Positions 1-7,879 of a stretch of DNA of 43,262 bases are shown here, in pieces; within the stretch, counting starts at the first letter, position 1; the number at the start of each line of letters is the position of its first letter. Source of the DNA: an uncultured Clostridia bacterium (lineage in GTDB: Bacteria; Bacillota; Clostridia; Christensenellales; QALW01); assembly GCA_900550765.1 (NCBI GenBank), contig URTC01000001.1, positions 1 to 43,262 of the forward strand, given 5' to 3'. Below the pieces are notes generated by a model. That model was not told where the DNA came from and searched no databases. It saw only the letters and a program-made list of their open reading frames with translations. The translations under genes were made by a program, and so were the position numbers.

Positions 1-2
1 AC

Positions 3-872
3 ATGTTCACCACTGACCGGCTGGTATTTTACGGCGGCGCCAGCTTTTTAAAGGGCGGACTGCAGTATGCAGATAAGCTGACCACGGTAAGCCCCACCTA
101 TCGGGAAGACACGCTGACGCCGGAATACGGCCGGCAGATGGAGGGCGTACTCGCTTGCCGCGCGAAGGATTACACCGGCATTTTAAACGGCCTTGATGAA
201 GAAGATTATAATCCCGCAAACGACGGGCTGATTCCCTTTGCCTATTCCCGGCCTCAGGGAAAGGCAAAAAACAAAGCTGCGCTGCAGCGGGAGCTGGGCT
301 TGAAGGAGGAAGATGTGCCGCTGATAGCATTAGTCTCCCGCCTTTATAACCAAAAAGGGCTTTCCCTGATCCGCGAAAAGCTGCATGAACTGTTGTTCTC
401 TCAAAAATTTCAGCTGGCCGTACTGGGAACAGGCGAACCGGAATACGAACGCTTTTTTTCCGATATTGCCCGATGGTACAGCGGCCGCGCTGCGGTGCAC
501 ATCGGCTATGACAACGCGCTGGCGCACCGTATTTACGCCGGATCCGATCTGTTTTTGATGCCCTCGCGGTTCGAGCCCTGCGGCCTTTCTCAGCTGATCG
601 CCATGCGTTACGGTACTCTGCCGATTGTGCGGCGTACCGGCGGGCTGAACGATACGGTACGGGACATCGGCGACGGCGGCTGGGGGTTTTGCTTTAACGG
701 ATATGATGCCTGCCAGATGGCGGATGCTGTTTGCCGGGGGATTGCCTGCTACCGCGATGCCGCGGCTTGGAGCAGCGCACAGAAAAGAGCCATGGAGCAG
801 GATTTTTCATGGAAAAAGAGTGCGGAAGAATATGAAAAAATTTATAAACAGCTTTGCGGAGGTGAGTTCTGA
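3..872 (+). CDS. glgA: Glycogen synthase GlgA, C-terminal part (5' end outside window)
   Basis: Glycogen synthase (GT5, GT-B fold) adds glucose from ADP-glucose to the non-reducing end of growing alpha-1,4-glucan in the cytoplasm. Only the last 289 codons are inside the window; the first in-frame ATG at position 3 is internal and not the real start. The visible part covers the end of the N-terminal lobe (motif LTTVSPTY near residue 27) and the C-terminal nucleotide-sugar domain. The family signature SRFEPCGLSQLIAMRYG lies near residue 190, followed by TGGLNDTV. The stop TGA overlaps the ATG of glgP by one base, so the two are translationally coupled. Downstream glgP and the GH13 gene confirm a glycogen operon. 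Any branching enzyme or ADP-glucose pyrophosphorylase would have to lie upstream. Confidence 0.95.
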   Translation: MFTTDRLVFYGGASFLKGGLQYADKLTTVSPTYREDTLTPEYGRQMEGVLACRAKDYTGILNGLDEEDYNPANDGLIPFAYSRPQGKAKNKAALQRELGLKEEDVPLIALVSRLYNQKGLSLIREKLHELLFSQKFQLAVLGTGEPEYERFFSDIARWYSGRAAVHIGYDNALAHRIYAGSDLFLMPSRFEPCGLSQLIAMRYGTLPIVRRTGGLNDTVRDIGDGGWGFCFNGYDACQMADAVCRGIACYRDAAAWSSAQKRAMEQDFSWKKSAEEYEKIYKQLCGGEF

Positions 873-3289
873 TGGATAGACAAAACATTTTAGACGGGAT
901 TTCCCGAAAGCTGAAGGGACATTTCGGCACAAATGTAAAAAATGCCACGCGGCTTCAGCTGTATAAGGCGGTTTCCCTGCTGGCAAGGGATCAGATCATG
1001 GAGCATTGGATCGATACCAACCGGCGGATAGAGGAAAACAAAAGTAAGGTAGTCTATTATCTTTCCCTTGAATTTTTAATGGGCAAATTTTTGGGCGCCA
1101 ACCTGTTGGCGTTAGGCGAATATGAAAATTACAAAAACGCATTAGCCTCTATCGGGATTGATTTGGGTGATCTGGAAGAAGTGGAACAGGACGCCGGCTT
1201 GGGCAACGGCGGGTTAGGACGGCTGGCCGCCTGCTTTCTGGATTCGCTCTCCGCGCTTTCCCTGCCGGCAGTGGGCTGCGGCATCCGATACGATTACGGT
1301 CTTTTCCGCCAAAAGATCGTGGACGGCATGCAGATTGAAATGCCGGATAACTGGCTTGCTGACGGCTGCGCATGGGAAATTGCCCACAATGAAGAAAAAT
1401 ACGAGATTCTCTTTAACGGCAAGGTAATCGAATACTATGATGAATACGGCAACATGCGCCACCGCCAGGAGGAATGTCATAAAGTTCTGGCTGTACCGTA
1501 TGATATTCCCGTGTGCGGAGGACGGGACGGTATCGTCAATACCCTGCGGATATGGAGCGCCCGCTCGCCGGTGTATTTTGACATGAGCTATTTCGGCCAG
1601 GGCGATTATATCCGCGCCGGACAGGAAAAAGAGCTGGCCGAAACGATCTCGCGCGTGCTCTATCCCAACGATTCCCACAACGCCGGCAAAAGTCTCCGTC
1701 TCCGTCAGCAGTACTTCTTTACTTCCGCTACACTGCAATATATGCTTGACCGGCATAAAAAACGGGGTCTCAGCGTGCATGAGCTTCCCAAATATGCGGC
1801 AATCCAGATCAACGATACGCATCCCTCCATTGCGAGTGCCGAGCTGATGCGTCTTCTGGTGGACCGAGAGCTGCTGCCCTGGGAGGAAGCCTGGGACATC
1901 TGCCAAAAAGTATTTTCTTATACCAATCATACAATTATGTGGGAAGCATTGGAGCGCTGGCCCGCGTATCTGATGCAGAATCTGCTGCCGAGAATTTTTA
2001 TGATTCTTCAGGAAATCGACCGCCGCTTCCGTTTGGAAGCCGAGCGCGTCTATCCGGGGGAGGAGGGACGCATCAACGATATGGCGCCGCTGGCCTACGG
2101 GCAGGTGAACATGGCCAACCTTTGCCTGGTCTGCTGCCACAAGGTGAACGGCGTATCTGCCCTGCATACCGAAATTCTGCGCAAAAGCCTTTTTAAAAAA
2201 TTTGTTCCCCTGCGGCACGATCAGCTTATTAACGTTACCAACGGCGTTACACCCCGCAGATGGCTGCTTCAGGCCAATCCGGCGCTTTCCTCTTTGATAT
2301 CCCGTACTCTTGGCACAGAGGAATGGGTGCGGCAGCTCTCTCTTTTAGCCGGACTGGAGTCCTTTGCCAAGGATGCGGCTTTCCGGCAGGAATTCATGGG
2401 CATTAAACGGCAAAACAAGCAGCGTTTGGCGGAATATATTCTAAAGCATAACTCAATTGAGGTAAATCCCGATTCTATTTTTGATATTCAGGTAAAACGG
2501 CTGCATGAATATAAACGGCAAATGCTGAATGTACTGAAAATTCTTTATCTGTATTTTGATATCAAGGAAAACCATACTCCCCACAGGCCGGCCACCTTTA
2601 TTTTCGGGGCCAAAGCCTCTCCGGGGTATGTACGCGCCAAACAGGTGATCACGCTGATCCATTCCGTAGCGCAGCTGGTGAACAATGATCCCGAGGTAAA
2701 CGGTATTCTTCGGGTAGTGTTTATTGAAAATTACTGCGTTTCCAATGCCCAGCTTTTAATGCCCGCCGCGGATATCAGTGAGCAGATCTCCATGGCCGGC
2801 AAGGAGGCTTCCGGTACAGGCAATATGAAGTGCATGATGAACGGTGCGCTCACCCTTGGTACGCTGGACGGAGCCAATGTGGAAATGCATACTATTTTAG
2901 GGGATGAAAATATCTTTATCTTCGGCCTGAAGGCAGAAGAGGCCGAAAGTCTTTCTACCCCGGGAACCTACCGTCCCATGGACTATTATGAGCAAAACGC
3001 GATGCTGCACCGGGTGATTGACTCCCTGGCCGACGGCACGCTCAAGGGCGATGTGGCCAGCATTAAGAAGTATCTGTTAGACGGTGACGGCGGAACGGCG
3101 GATCCATATCTGTGCCTGGCGGACTTTGCACCGTATATTCAGGCCTACGAAAGGTTAGAACAGCTCTATGCCGACCGTGACGCCTGGGCAGAAAAAGCGA
3201 TTATGAACACCGCGCGGTCATATTTCTTCTCCAGTGACCGCAGCATTGAGGAGTATAACAGGGAGATATGGAAGCTTTCAAGGGTATAA
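872..3289 (+). CDS. glgP: Glycogen/maltodextrin phosphorylase
   Basis: PLP-dependent GT35 phosphorylase, 805 residues, the usual bacterial length. It cleaves terminal alpha-1,4-glucosyl units of glycogen with phosphate to give glucose-1-phosphate. The pyridoxal-phosphate lysine is in SGTGNMKCMMNGALTLGTLDGAN, with the lysine at about residue 653. The N-terminal QDAGLGNGGLGRLAACFLDS motif and the ITNGVTPRRW-like sequence (here NVTNGVTPRRWL) are also present. The start ATG overlaps the glgA stop and is preceded by GGAGGTGA. The 3' end overlaps the next gene by 22 bp. Synthesis (GlgA) and breakdown (GlgP) in one operon is common in Clostridia. I see nothing truncated or unusual. Confidence 0.96.
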   Translation: MDRQNILDGISRKLKGHFGTNVKNATRLQLYKAVSLLARDQIMEHWIDTNRRIEENKSKVVYYLSLEFLMGKFLGANLLALGEYENYKNALASIGIDLGDLEEVEQDAGLGNGGLGRLAACFLDSLSALSLPAVGCGIRYDYGLFRQKIVDGMQIEMPDNWLADGCAWEIAHNEEKYEILFNGKVIEYYDEYGNMRHRQEECHKVLAVPYDIPVCGGRDGIVNTLRIWSARSPVYFDMSYFGQGDYIRAGQEKELAETISRVLYPNDSHNAGKSLRLRQQYFFTSATLQYMLDRHKKRGLSVHELPKYAAIQINDTHPSIASAELMRLLVDRELLPWEEAWDICQKVFSYTNHTIMWEALERWPAYLMQNLLPRIFMILQEIDRRFRLEAERVYPGEEGRINDMAPLAYGQVNMANLCLVCCHKVNGVSALHTEILRKSLFKKFVPLRHDQLINVTNGVTPRRWLLQANPALSSLISRTLGTEEWVRQLSLLAGLESFAKDAAFRQEFMGIKRQNKQRLAEYILKHNSIEVNPDSIFDIQVKRLHEYKRQMLNVLKILYLYFDIKENHTPHRPATFIFGAKASPGYVRAKQVITLIHSVAQLVNNDPEVNGILRVVFIENYCVSNAQLLMPAADISEQISMAGKEASGTGNMKCMMNGALTLGTLDGANVEMHTILGDENIFIFGLKAEEAESLSTPGTYRPMDYYEQNAMLHRVIDSLADGTLKGDVASIKKYLLDGDGGTADPYLCLADFAPYIQAYERLEQLYADRDAWAEKAIMNTARSYFFSSDRSIEEYNREIWKLSRV

Positions 3290-5193
3290 TCTTTGATTCG
3301 CACAGTGCGGTGTTCCGCTGTCCGCAGGGAGCAATAACGTGCGGAGAAACGCTGAGACTGTCGGTTTTTGTCAGTGCGGCGCTCAAGCCTGCGCGTGTAA
3401 CGCTCCGGCTTTGGGAAAACGAAGCCGAGCGATTGCTTCCCATGGAAAAGCAGCGTTTTTTCACACACACCCCTTACGGTGATTTTCTGCAGGAATTTTC
3501 CCTGAATGTTTCATGTGAAACAATCGGTCTGCTGTGGTATCAGTTTTGGGTCGATACCTCCGAAGGCAGACTGTACTGCGGAAATTCCGAGGATATGCTC
3601 GGGGGGCCGTGCACGGTGCGCACAGAGCCGGATTACCGGTACAGCTATCGGATAAACGTAGCCGCAGCAGATTTTTCCGTTCCCGAATGGGCGCAGGGGG
3701 CAATTATGTATCAAATTTTCCCCGACCGTTTTTTCCGGGCACAGGGAGCGGGGGATTGTAAAGGCAAACGGCTGCATCACCGCTGGAGCGAAGCGCCGGA
3801 CTATCTTCCCGATCCCGAAAAGGGCTATTATCCTGCTGATGATTTTTTCGGCGGTAATCTGAAGGGAATTCAGGAGAAGCTGCCGTATTTAAAAAGTCTT
3901 CACGTACAAGTACTCTATTTAAACCCGATTTTTCAGGCATACTCCAACCACCGCTATGATACCGGCGATTATGAGCTCGTTGACCCGCTGCTGGGCACGC
4001 GGCAGGATTTTGAGGAACTGTGCGCCGCCGCAGAAGAACAGGGGATCCGCGTGATTTTAGACGGCGTATTCTCGCATACAGGCAGCAACAGCCGGTATTT
4101 TAACCGGGAAGGGCAATATGCGTCGGTGGGCGCGTATCAATCCAAGGCTTCCCCTTATTATTCCTGGTACCGTTTTGAAGAATTTCCCAATCAGTATGAT
4201 TGCTGGTGGGGCGTTTGGTCCTTGCCCTGCGTACAGGAGATGACGCCTTCCTATTCGGAATATATCCTTTCCTCCCCAAACAGCATCGTCAAACGCTGGC
4301 TGAAAAGCGGCGCGTCCGGCTGGCGGCTGGATGTGGCCGACGAACTGCCGGATGAATTCCTTGCGCTCCTGCGCCGCTGCGTTAAAGAGGAAAAAAGCGA
4401 CGCGCTGATTCTGGGCGAAGTCTGGGAAGACGCGGCCAATAAAATCAGTTACGGCAAACAGCGGGAATTTTTATTCGGCCGCTGCTTGGACAGCGTAATG
4501 AATTATCCGCTTCGGGAGGCGATTATCGGCTTTCTGACCCATATGTTCAGCGCGGAGGAATTCTGCCGCCGCGTGCTCTCCTTACGGGAAAACTATCCGG
4601 TACAAACCTTTTACAGTTTAATGAACTTTCTCTCTACCCACGATGTAGAACGCATCACCACACGTCTTGCAGGGGATACGGCAGCACTTTCGCGGGAAGA
4701 AAGGGCACGCTATCGGATAGACGGTGACGCGCTGATACGGGCAAAAGCGCTGCACAAGCTGGCGGCGCTGATTCTCTATGCGCTGCCCGGCATGCCCTGC
4801 CTCTATTACGGGGACGAAGCCGGTATGCAAGGCTGTACCGATCCCTTTAACCGCGGGACCTATCCATGGGGAAAAGAGGATGCCGAGCTGTTGGCTTGGT
4901 ACCGCGCACTGGGAGAAATGCGGGACGAAACGTTCCGCAAAGGCGGCTTGCAGCTGGAAGCCGCAGGGCCGCTTTTGAGCATTCGCCGGGAGTACGCCTG
5001 TGCTTTCCGTTATGTGTTAATCAATCCCACCGACGATTGTATTGAAACCATGCTGGACACCTCCTATTTTAAGGACGAACCGAAGCTGCTTCTTGATACG
5101 GGCGGCGGAACCCAGCTGACAGTTCGTGAAAACGGCTGCTATCTGCTGCTGCCTCCCTTCGGCGGCGCGGTATTCGGGGAATGTTTCACATGA
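3268..5193 (+). CDS. GH13 alpha-amylase family protein (neopullulanase/maltodextrin-hydrolase type)
   Basis: Cytoplasmic GH13 glucan hydrolase of 641 residues with no signal peptide. A beta-sandwich-type N-terminal domain (about 1-130) precedes the TIM barrel, which opens with MYQIFPDRFF. The conserved regions are in order: DGVFSHTG near 265, nucleophile Asp355 in GWRLDVADE, acid/base Glu384 in LGEVWE, and Asp459 in FLSTHDVER. The N-terminal domain suggests a cyclomaltodextrinase/neopullulanase/maltogenic-amylase-like enzyme acting on maltodextrins released from glycogen. The ATG at 3268 lies inside the end of glgP and has GGGAG just upstream. Two parS-like sites are embedded: 3507-3522 in the coding sequence and 5182-5197 across the stop codon. 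Exact substrate specificity cannot be read from sequence. Confidence 0.9.
   Translation: MEAFKGIIFDSHSAVFRCPQGAITCGETLRLSVFVSAALKPARVTLRLWENEAERLLPMEKQRFFTHTPYGDFLQEFSLNVSCETIGLLWYQFWVDTSEGRLYCGNSEDMLGGPCTVRTEPDYRYSYRINVAAADFSVPEWAQGAIMYQIFPDRFFRAQGAGDCKGKRLHHRWSEAPDYLPDPEKGYYPADDFFGGNLKGIQEKLPYLKSLHVQVLYLNPIFQAYSNHRYDTGDYELVDPLLGTRQDFEELCAAAEEQGIRVILDGVFSHTGSNSRYFNREGQYASVGAYQSKASPYYSWYRFEEFPNQYDCWWGVWSLPCVQEMTPSYSEYILSSPNSIVKRWLKSGASGWRLDVADELPDEFLALLRRCVKEEKSDALILGEVWEDAANKISYGKQREFLFGRCLDSVMNYPLREAIIGFLTHMFSAEEFCRRVLSLRENYPVQTFYSLMNFLSTHDVERITTRLAGDTAALSREERARYRIDGDALIRAKALHKLAALILYALPGMPCLYYGDEAGMQGCTDPFNRGTYPWGKEDAELLAWYRALGEMRDETFRKGGLQLEAAGPLLSIRREYACAFRYVLINPTDDCIETMLDTSYFKDEPKLLLDTGGGTQLTVRENGCYLLLPPFGGAVFGECFT
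3507..3522. promoter_or_regulatory. parS-like ParB binding site 1
   Basis: The 16-mer TGTTTCATGTGAAACA differs at one position from the conserved parS consensus TGTTNCACGTGAAACA. It lies inside the GH13 coding region and encodes part of NVSCET, so it is maintained within a reading frame. It is the exact reverse complement of the site at 5182-5197. Assignment rests on the known ParB/Spo0J site; binding is inferred. Confidence 0.75.
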
Positions 5194-5197
5194 AACA
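5182..5197. promoter_or_regulatory. parS-like ParB binding site 2, overlapping the GH13 stop codon
   Basis: The 16-mer TGTTTCACATGAAACA matches the parS consensus at all but one position. The TGA stop of the GH13 gene (5191-5193) is part of the palindrome, so the gene's last codons and stop are constrained by the site. It is the reverse complement of site 1. Confidence 0.78.
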
Positions 5198-5248
5198 ATC
5201 TCCAACAAAAAAAGTATAGAGTGCGGAGCTAAATCCGTTCTATAAAAA

Positions 5249-5264
5249 AGTTTCACGTGAAACA
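5249..5264. promoter_or_regulatory. parS-like ParB binding site 3
   Basis: AGTTTCACGTGAAACA: the inner 14 bases form a perfect palindrome and match the parS core exactly; only the outermost base differs. It lies in the leader of the VOC gene, just upstream of its ribosome binding site. Sites 2 and 3 are 67 bp apart. Confidence 0.82.
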
Positions 5265-5280
5265 AAAAAGGAGAGATCTT

Positions 5281-5688
5281 ATGGCAAACGAAATCATTCA
5301 GGGAATGGGCTTTCATCACATCGGCTTAAAAGCCGCTGATTTTCAAAAATCAGTGGCCTTCTATAAGGCGCTTGGCCTAAAGGAAGTCGTCGGCTGGGGA
5401 GAAGGCGAAAAAGAAATTTTAATGTTGGACCTCGGCGACGGCGGAAGAATCGAGCTTTTTGCCAGCGGGGGAGACGAGTTCAGTGAAAACGGCAAGTGGA
5501 TCCATTTTGCCGTAGGCGTAGAGGATGTACAAAAAGCCTATGACACCGCCGTCGCCGCCGGCGCAGTTTCGCATATTGCGCCTAAAATTATGGAGCTGGA
5601 TTCCCGGCCCTATCCGATGGCCATTCAGGTAGCTTTTGTCAAAGGGCCGGACGGGGAACAGATTGAATTTTTTAAACAGGTGAAATAA
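5281..5688 (+). CDS. VOC (glyoxalase/bleomycin-resistance fold) family protein
   Basis: Protein of 135 residues starting MANEIIQGMGFHHIGLKAAD; ATG 5281 is chosen because AAAGGAGAG lies at the right distance, whereas an upstream in-frame ATG (5257) has no good ribosome binding site and overlaps parS site 3. It has the paired beta-alpha-beta-beta-beta modules of the vicinal-oxygen-chelate superfamily: FHHIG at the start of the first module, IHFAVGVEDVQKAYD at the start of the second, and a terminal DPDG-like element (GPDGEQIEFF). Possible metal ligands are His in FHHIG, His in WIHFAV and Glu in EQIEFF. Members include glyoxalase I, methylmalonyl-CoA epimerase and dioxygenases; the substrate is unknown. 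It is followed directly by a strong terminator, so it ends its transcript. Confidence 0.85.
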   Translation: MANEIIQGMGFHHIGLKAADFQKSVAFYKALGLKEVVGWGEGEKEILMLDLGDGGRIELFASGGDEFSENGKWIHFAVGVEDVQKAYDTAVAAGAVSHIAPKIMELDSRPYPMAIQVAFVKGPDGEQIEFFKQVK

Positions 5689-5697
5689 AAGCAAAAG

Positions 5698-5732
5698 GCG
5701 CCGCTGTCCTTCAAGGGCAGCGGCGCTTTTTT
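5698..5732. terminator. Rho-independent terminator, probably bidirectional
   Basis: A 12-bp stem (5698-5709 with 5715-5726, one G-T pair) with a 5-base loop is followed by six T residues. It ends the VOC transcript. On the minus strand the stem is followed by CTTTTGCTTTT, so it may also stop the metallophosphoesterase transcript. Confidence 0.9.
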
Positions 5733-5810
5733 ATCAACAAAACCCAAAAGAAAAAATCTCAGCAATAAAAAGAGAAAAGGTGTTTCTCCTTGAGGAAGAA
5801 GGCGGCATGG

Positions 5811-6584
5811 TCAGTCTGTTCCGGCGGCCAAAAGCCTGATGCAGATTAGTTCAGGACGATTGTTGACCCGGATTGGCAGCAGACGGTTTCCCAAACCGCG
5901 GCTGATCACCATCTGCGTGCGGCCCGTTCGGTGCAGCCCCGCAGTATAGCGGGGAAAGAGACCTTGATTGGGGGCAATCAGCCCCCGGCCGCGGGGGAGG
6001 CGGATCTGTCCGCCGTGCGCATGGCCGCAAAGCACTACGTCAACGCCAAAAGCGGCGTATACTTTTATCAGATCCGGCCGGTGAGAAAGCAGAATGGTAA
6101 AAAAGTCATAATCCAGCTGGATCGATTTTAAGTTTTCACTCATAACCGCTGCGGTTTTGCGGTAAGGTGTATAAGAGGGATCGTCTGCGCCCGCAAGCAG
6201 GATTGTACTGTTCTTGCGCGTAAGCTTTACATAGGTGTTGCGGAGAATGTGCGCACCGCAGGCGGCCATTTCCTTTTCCAAGCGCGGATATCCGGCGGTA
6301 TGCGCCTCGTGGTTTCCGGTAGCATAAAAGACCGGTGCGATCTCCGCCGCGCCGCGGATCAGCGTCAGGGCATGAAAATATTTTTCAGAATCGATCAGAT
6401 CCCCGGTTACTACGATGACATCGGGCTGCTGGCGCAGAATTTCTTCTAAAAGCGGTTTTTGCCCGTCGCCGAAGCTTCCGTTATGAAGATCGGAAAGATG
6501 CACCAGTGTAAAGCCGTCGAATGCCTTGGGCAAACGGGGACTTTTAACAGTAATACAGGTGGTTTCAAACGAGAGTTTTTTCAT
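5811..6584 (-). CDS. Metallophosphoesterase, YaeI/YkuE-like
   Basis: Calcineurin-like phosphoesterase of 257 residues. The dinuclear metal motifs are in order: HLSDLHNGSFG (D-x-H), VVTGDLIDS (GD), YATGNHEA (GNHE), LSHRPD and LCGHAHGGQIRLP (GHxH). This set and the C-terminal RGLIAPNQGLFPRYTAGLH region match the YaeI/YkuE group, known as phosphodiesterases acting on UDP-2,3-diacylglucosamine-like or other membrane-linked substrates; here the substrate is unknown. The usual N-terminal membrane or twin-arginine segment is missing, so it is probably cytoplasmic. ATG 6584 has AAAGGTG upstream. It lies downstream of the araC-type gene on the same strand, 178 bp away. Confidence 0.88.
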   Translation of the reverse strand: MKKLSFETTCITVKSPRLPKAFDGFTLVHLSDLHNGSFGDGQKPLLEEILRQQPDVIVVTGDLIDSEKYFHALTLIRGAAEIAPVFYATGNHEAHTAGYPRLEKEMAACGAHILRNTYVKLTRKNSTILLAGADDPSYTPYRKTAAVMSENLKSIQLDYDFFTILLSHRPDLIKVYAAFGVDVVLCGHAHGGQIRLPRGRGLIAPNQGLFPRYTAGLHRTGRTQMVISRGLGNRLLPIRVNNRPELICIRLLAAGTD

Positions 6585-6762
6585 AGCAACACCTTTTTTA
6601 TATAAGAAAGCATTTTTTTAAGTCTTCCGCAAAAACATCCGGTTTATTCGCTTACTTGCCTGCAGAAGCAAAATGCTTCCCGCTGCATCGGCAGGAAAGC
6701 GCTGCGTGTTCTGTGTTTTTGGAGGAACAGCGGAATGGTATTCTATGCACAGGCAGCCGTTT

Positions 6763-7596
6763 TTACCGGCGTGCCCGGCGGCGATATTCCAAAGGAGAAA
6801 CGCCCATGCAGCGTTTAAAGGTCTCAGAAAACCAGGCAGTGCCGGTAAAACCGCAGGCATCGGCGATATCGCTTACGCTCATATCGGAGGAAAGCAGCAG
6901 TGTGCAGGCTAGGCGAATCTTTTTTTGGGTAATATAGCTGTGCAGTGTTTTTCCAAACTGCGTGCAGAAGAGCTGATTCAGGTAATACGGATGATAGCCG
7001 AATTTTGCCGCAATGGCGGCGTTGGAGGGTCTTTTTAAAAAGTTTCGGTCTAAAAAGCTTTTTACCTCATCTAAAATTCGAGGATATTTTTTTTCCGAGA
7101 CGCGGTGCAGTGCGGCTGCCTGCAACAGGATATATTTCATTTCGGCGGAGGCCAATTCCGTAAAAAGAGGAGGTTCTTCTGCAAGCAGCATGCATATGCC
7201 GCGCAGTCTTTCTTCTAAAAAAGCGGCATTTTTTATCAAAAGCGGCCGATCGAACGGTGCTATGCGCAGGGGGGAAAGCAGACGGTCCGGCAGAAAGCTT
7301 TCTGCCGGCTGAGGCGGCTGCGGAGCCGCCCCCAAAAAAGAAAGATCTAAGTCAAAGTTGAACAGCAGCACCGGATACTCGCCCTCGCAGCCATCCAGAC
7401 GATAACGGACCGCCGGGGGCAGGAACAGCATGTCCCCGGGCGATACGGCATAGGAGATACCGTCCGCAGAGACGGCAAAGGCTTTTTCGGCGCAATAGAA
7501 CAGCCGGTGGTCATAAGCAAGAACCTCCCGGGGATAGGTGTGCAGGCGTGCGGCCATAGCAAAACGGACACAGGGGCAGAGCTTTTGAAATTCCAT
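6763..7596 (-). CDS. AraC family transcriptional regulator
   Basis: Protein of 277 residues. The N-terminal cupin-like sensor half (about 20-110) contains AVSPGDMLFLPPAVRYRLDG, typical of sugar-sensing AraC regulators. The C-terminal double helix-turn-helix (about 175-275) has the two family signatures: SNAAIAAKFGYHPYYLNQLF and VSDIADACGFTGTAWFSETF, ending SPLEYRR. It is divergent from the two TIM-barrel sugar isomerase/epimerase genes, so it is the likely regulator of that pair; direct repeats at 7789-7821 support this. The inducer is probably a sugar or cyclitol, inferred from the neighbours only. Its promoter is at 7645-7673. Confidence 0.93.
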   Translation of the reverse strand: MEFQKLCPCVRFAMAARLHTYPREVLAYDHRLFYCAEKAFAVSADGISYAVSPGDMLFLPPAVRYRLDGCEGEYPVLLFNFDLDLSFLGAAPQPPQPAESFLPDRLLSPLRIAPFDRPLLIKNAAFLEERLRGICMLLAEEPPLFTELASAEMKYILLQAAALHRVSEKKYPRILDEVKSFLDRNFLKRPSNAAIAAKFGYHPYYLNQLFCTQFGKTLHSYITQKKIRLACTLLLSSDMSVSDIADACGFTGTAWFSETFKRCMGVSPLEYRRRARR

Positions 7597-7613
7597 AGGA
7601 TAAAACCTTTGTT

Positions 7614-7654
7614 TTGTTATAATTTTTATTCGTCTTCTTTTTTGATTATAACAA
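7614..7654. repeat. 10-bp inverted repeat around the araC-type transcription start
   Basis: TTGTTATAAT (7614-7623) and ATTATAACAA (7645-7654) are perfect reverse complements separated by 21 bases. The second arm contains the -10 element of the minus-strand promoter. It could be an autoregulatory site, or it may reflect two AT-rich -10-like sequences. Confidence 0.4.
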
Positions 7655-7673
7655 ATTTTAACGGTAAAATCAA
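7645..7673 (-). promoter_or_regulatory. Sigma-A-type promoter of the AraC regulator gene
   Basis: On the minus strand TTGATT (7673-7668) and TATAAT (7650-7645) are separated by exactly 17 bases. Transcription would start near 7638, leaving a leader of about 40 nt to the ATG at 7596. Confidence 0.75.
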
Positions 7674-7788
7674 GAATGGAAAGTTAAAGCATAAAAAAGA
7701 GATCTTTGTTTAATAAAACAGAAAAGAGGAAAAGAATAGTTTTTGCGGTGCTTGGGTGGGTTGAGAGCGCCGGAATTTTAAAACCGCA

Positions 7789-7821
7789 AGATTTGTCTTA
7801 AAAATATATAGATTCGTCTTG
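7789..7821 (+). promoter_or_regulatory. 21-bp-spaced direct repeats, likely AraC-type activator site
   Basis: AGATTTGTCTTA (7789-7800) and AGATTCGTCTTG (7810-7821) match at 10 of 12 positions and start 21 bp apart, two helical turns. The second copy overlaps the -35 element. A third ATTCGTCTT lies at 7628-7636 at the regulator's own start site. This is the classical layout for an AraC-family activator. Confidence 0.55.
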
Positions 7822-7847
7822 ATATAGAAAAAAATTTCCTTTATACT
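7819..7847 (+). promoter_or_regulatory. Promoter of the TIM-barrel gene pair
   Basis: TTGATA (7819-7824), a 17-base spacer, then TATACT (7842-7847). The leader to the ATG at 7880 is about 25 nt. The -35 overlaps the downstream direct repeat, which fits regulated activation. Confidence 0.75.
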
Positions 7848-7879
7848 ATAAAATGAGAACAGAAAAAGGAGCGCTTGCT

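Noticed and set aside
1214..2218. Long minus-strand open frame opposite glgP
   Set aside because: Lies entirely within glgP, has no ribosome site or recognisable motif, and is explained by codon usage of the sense gene.
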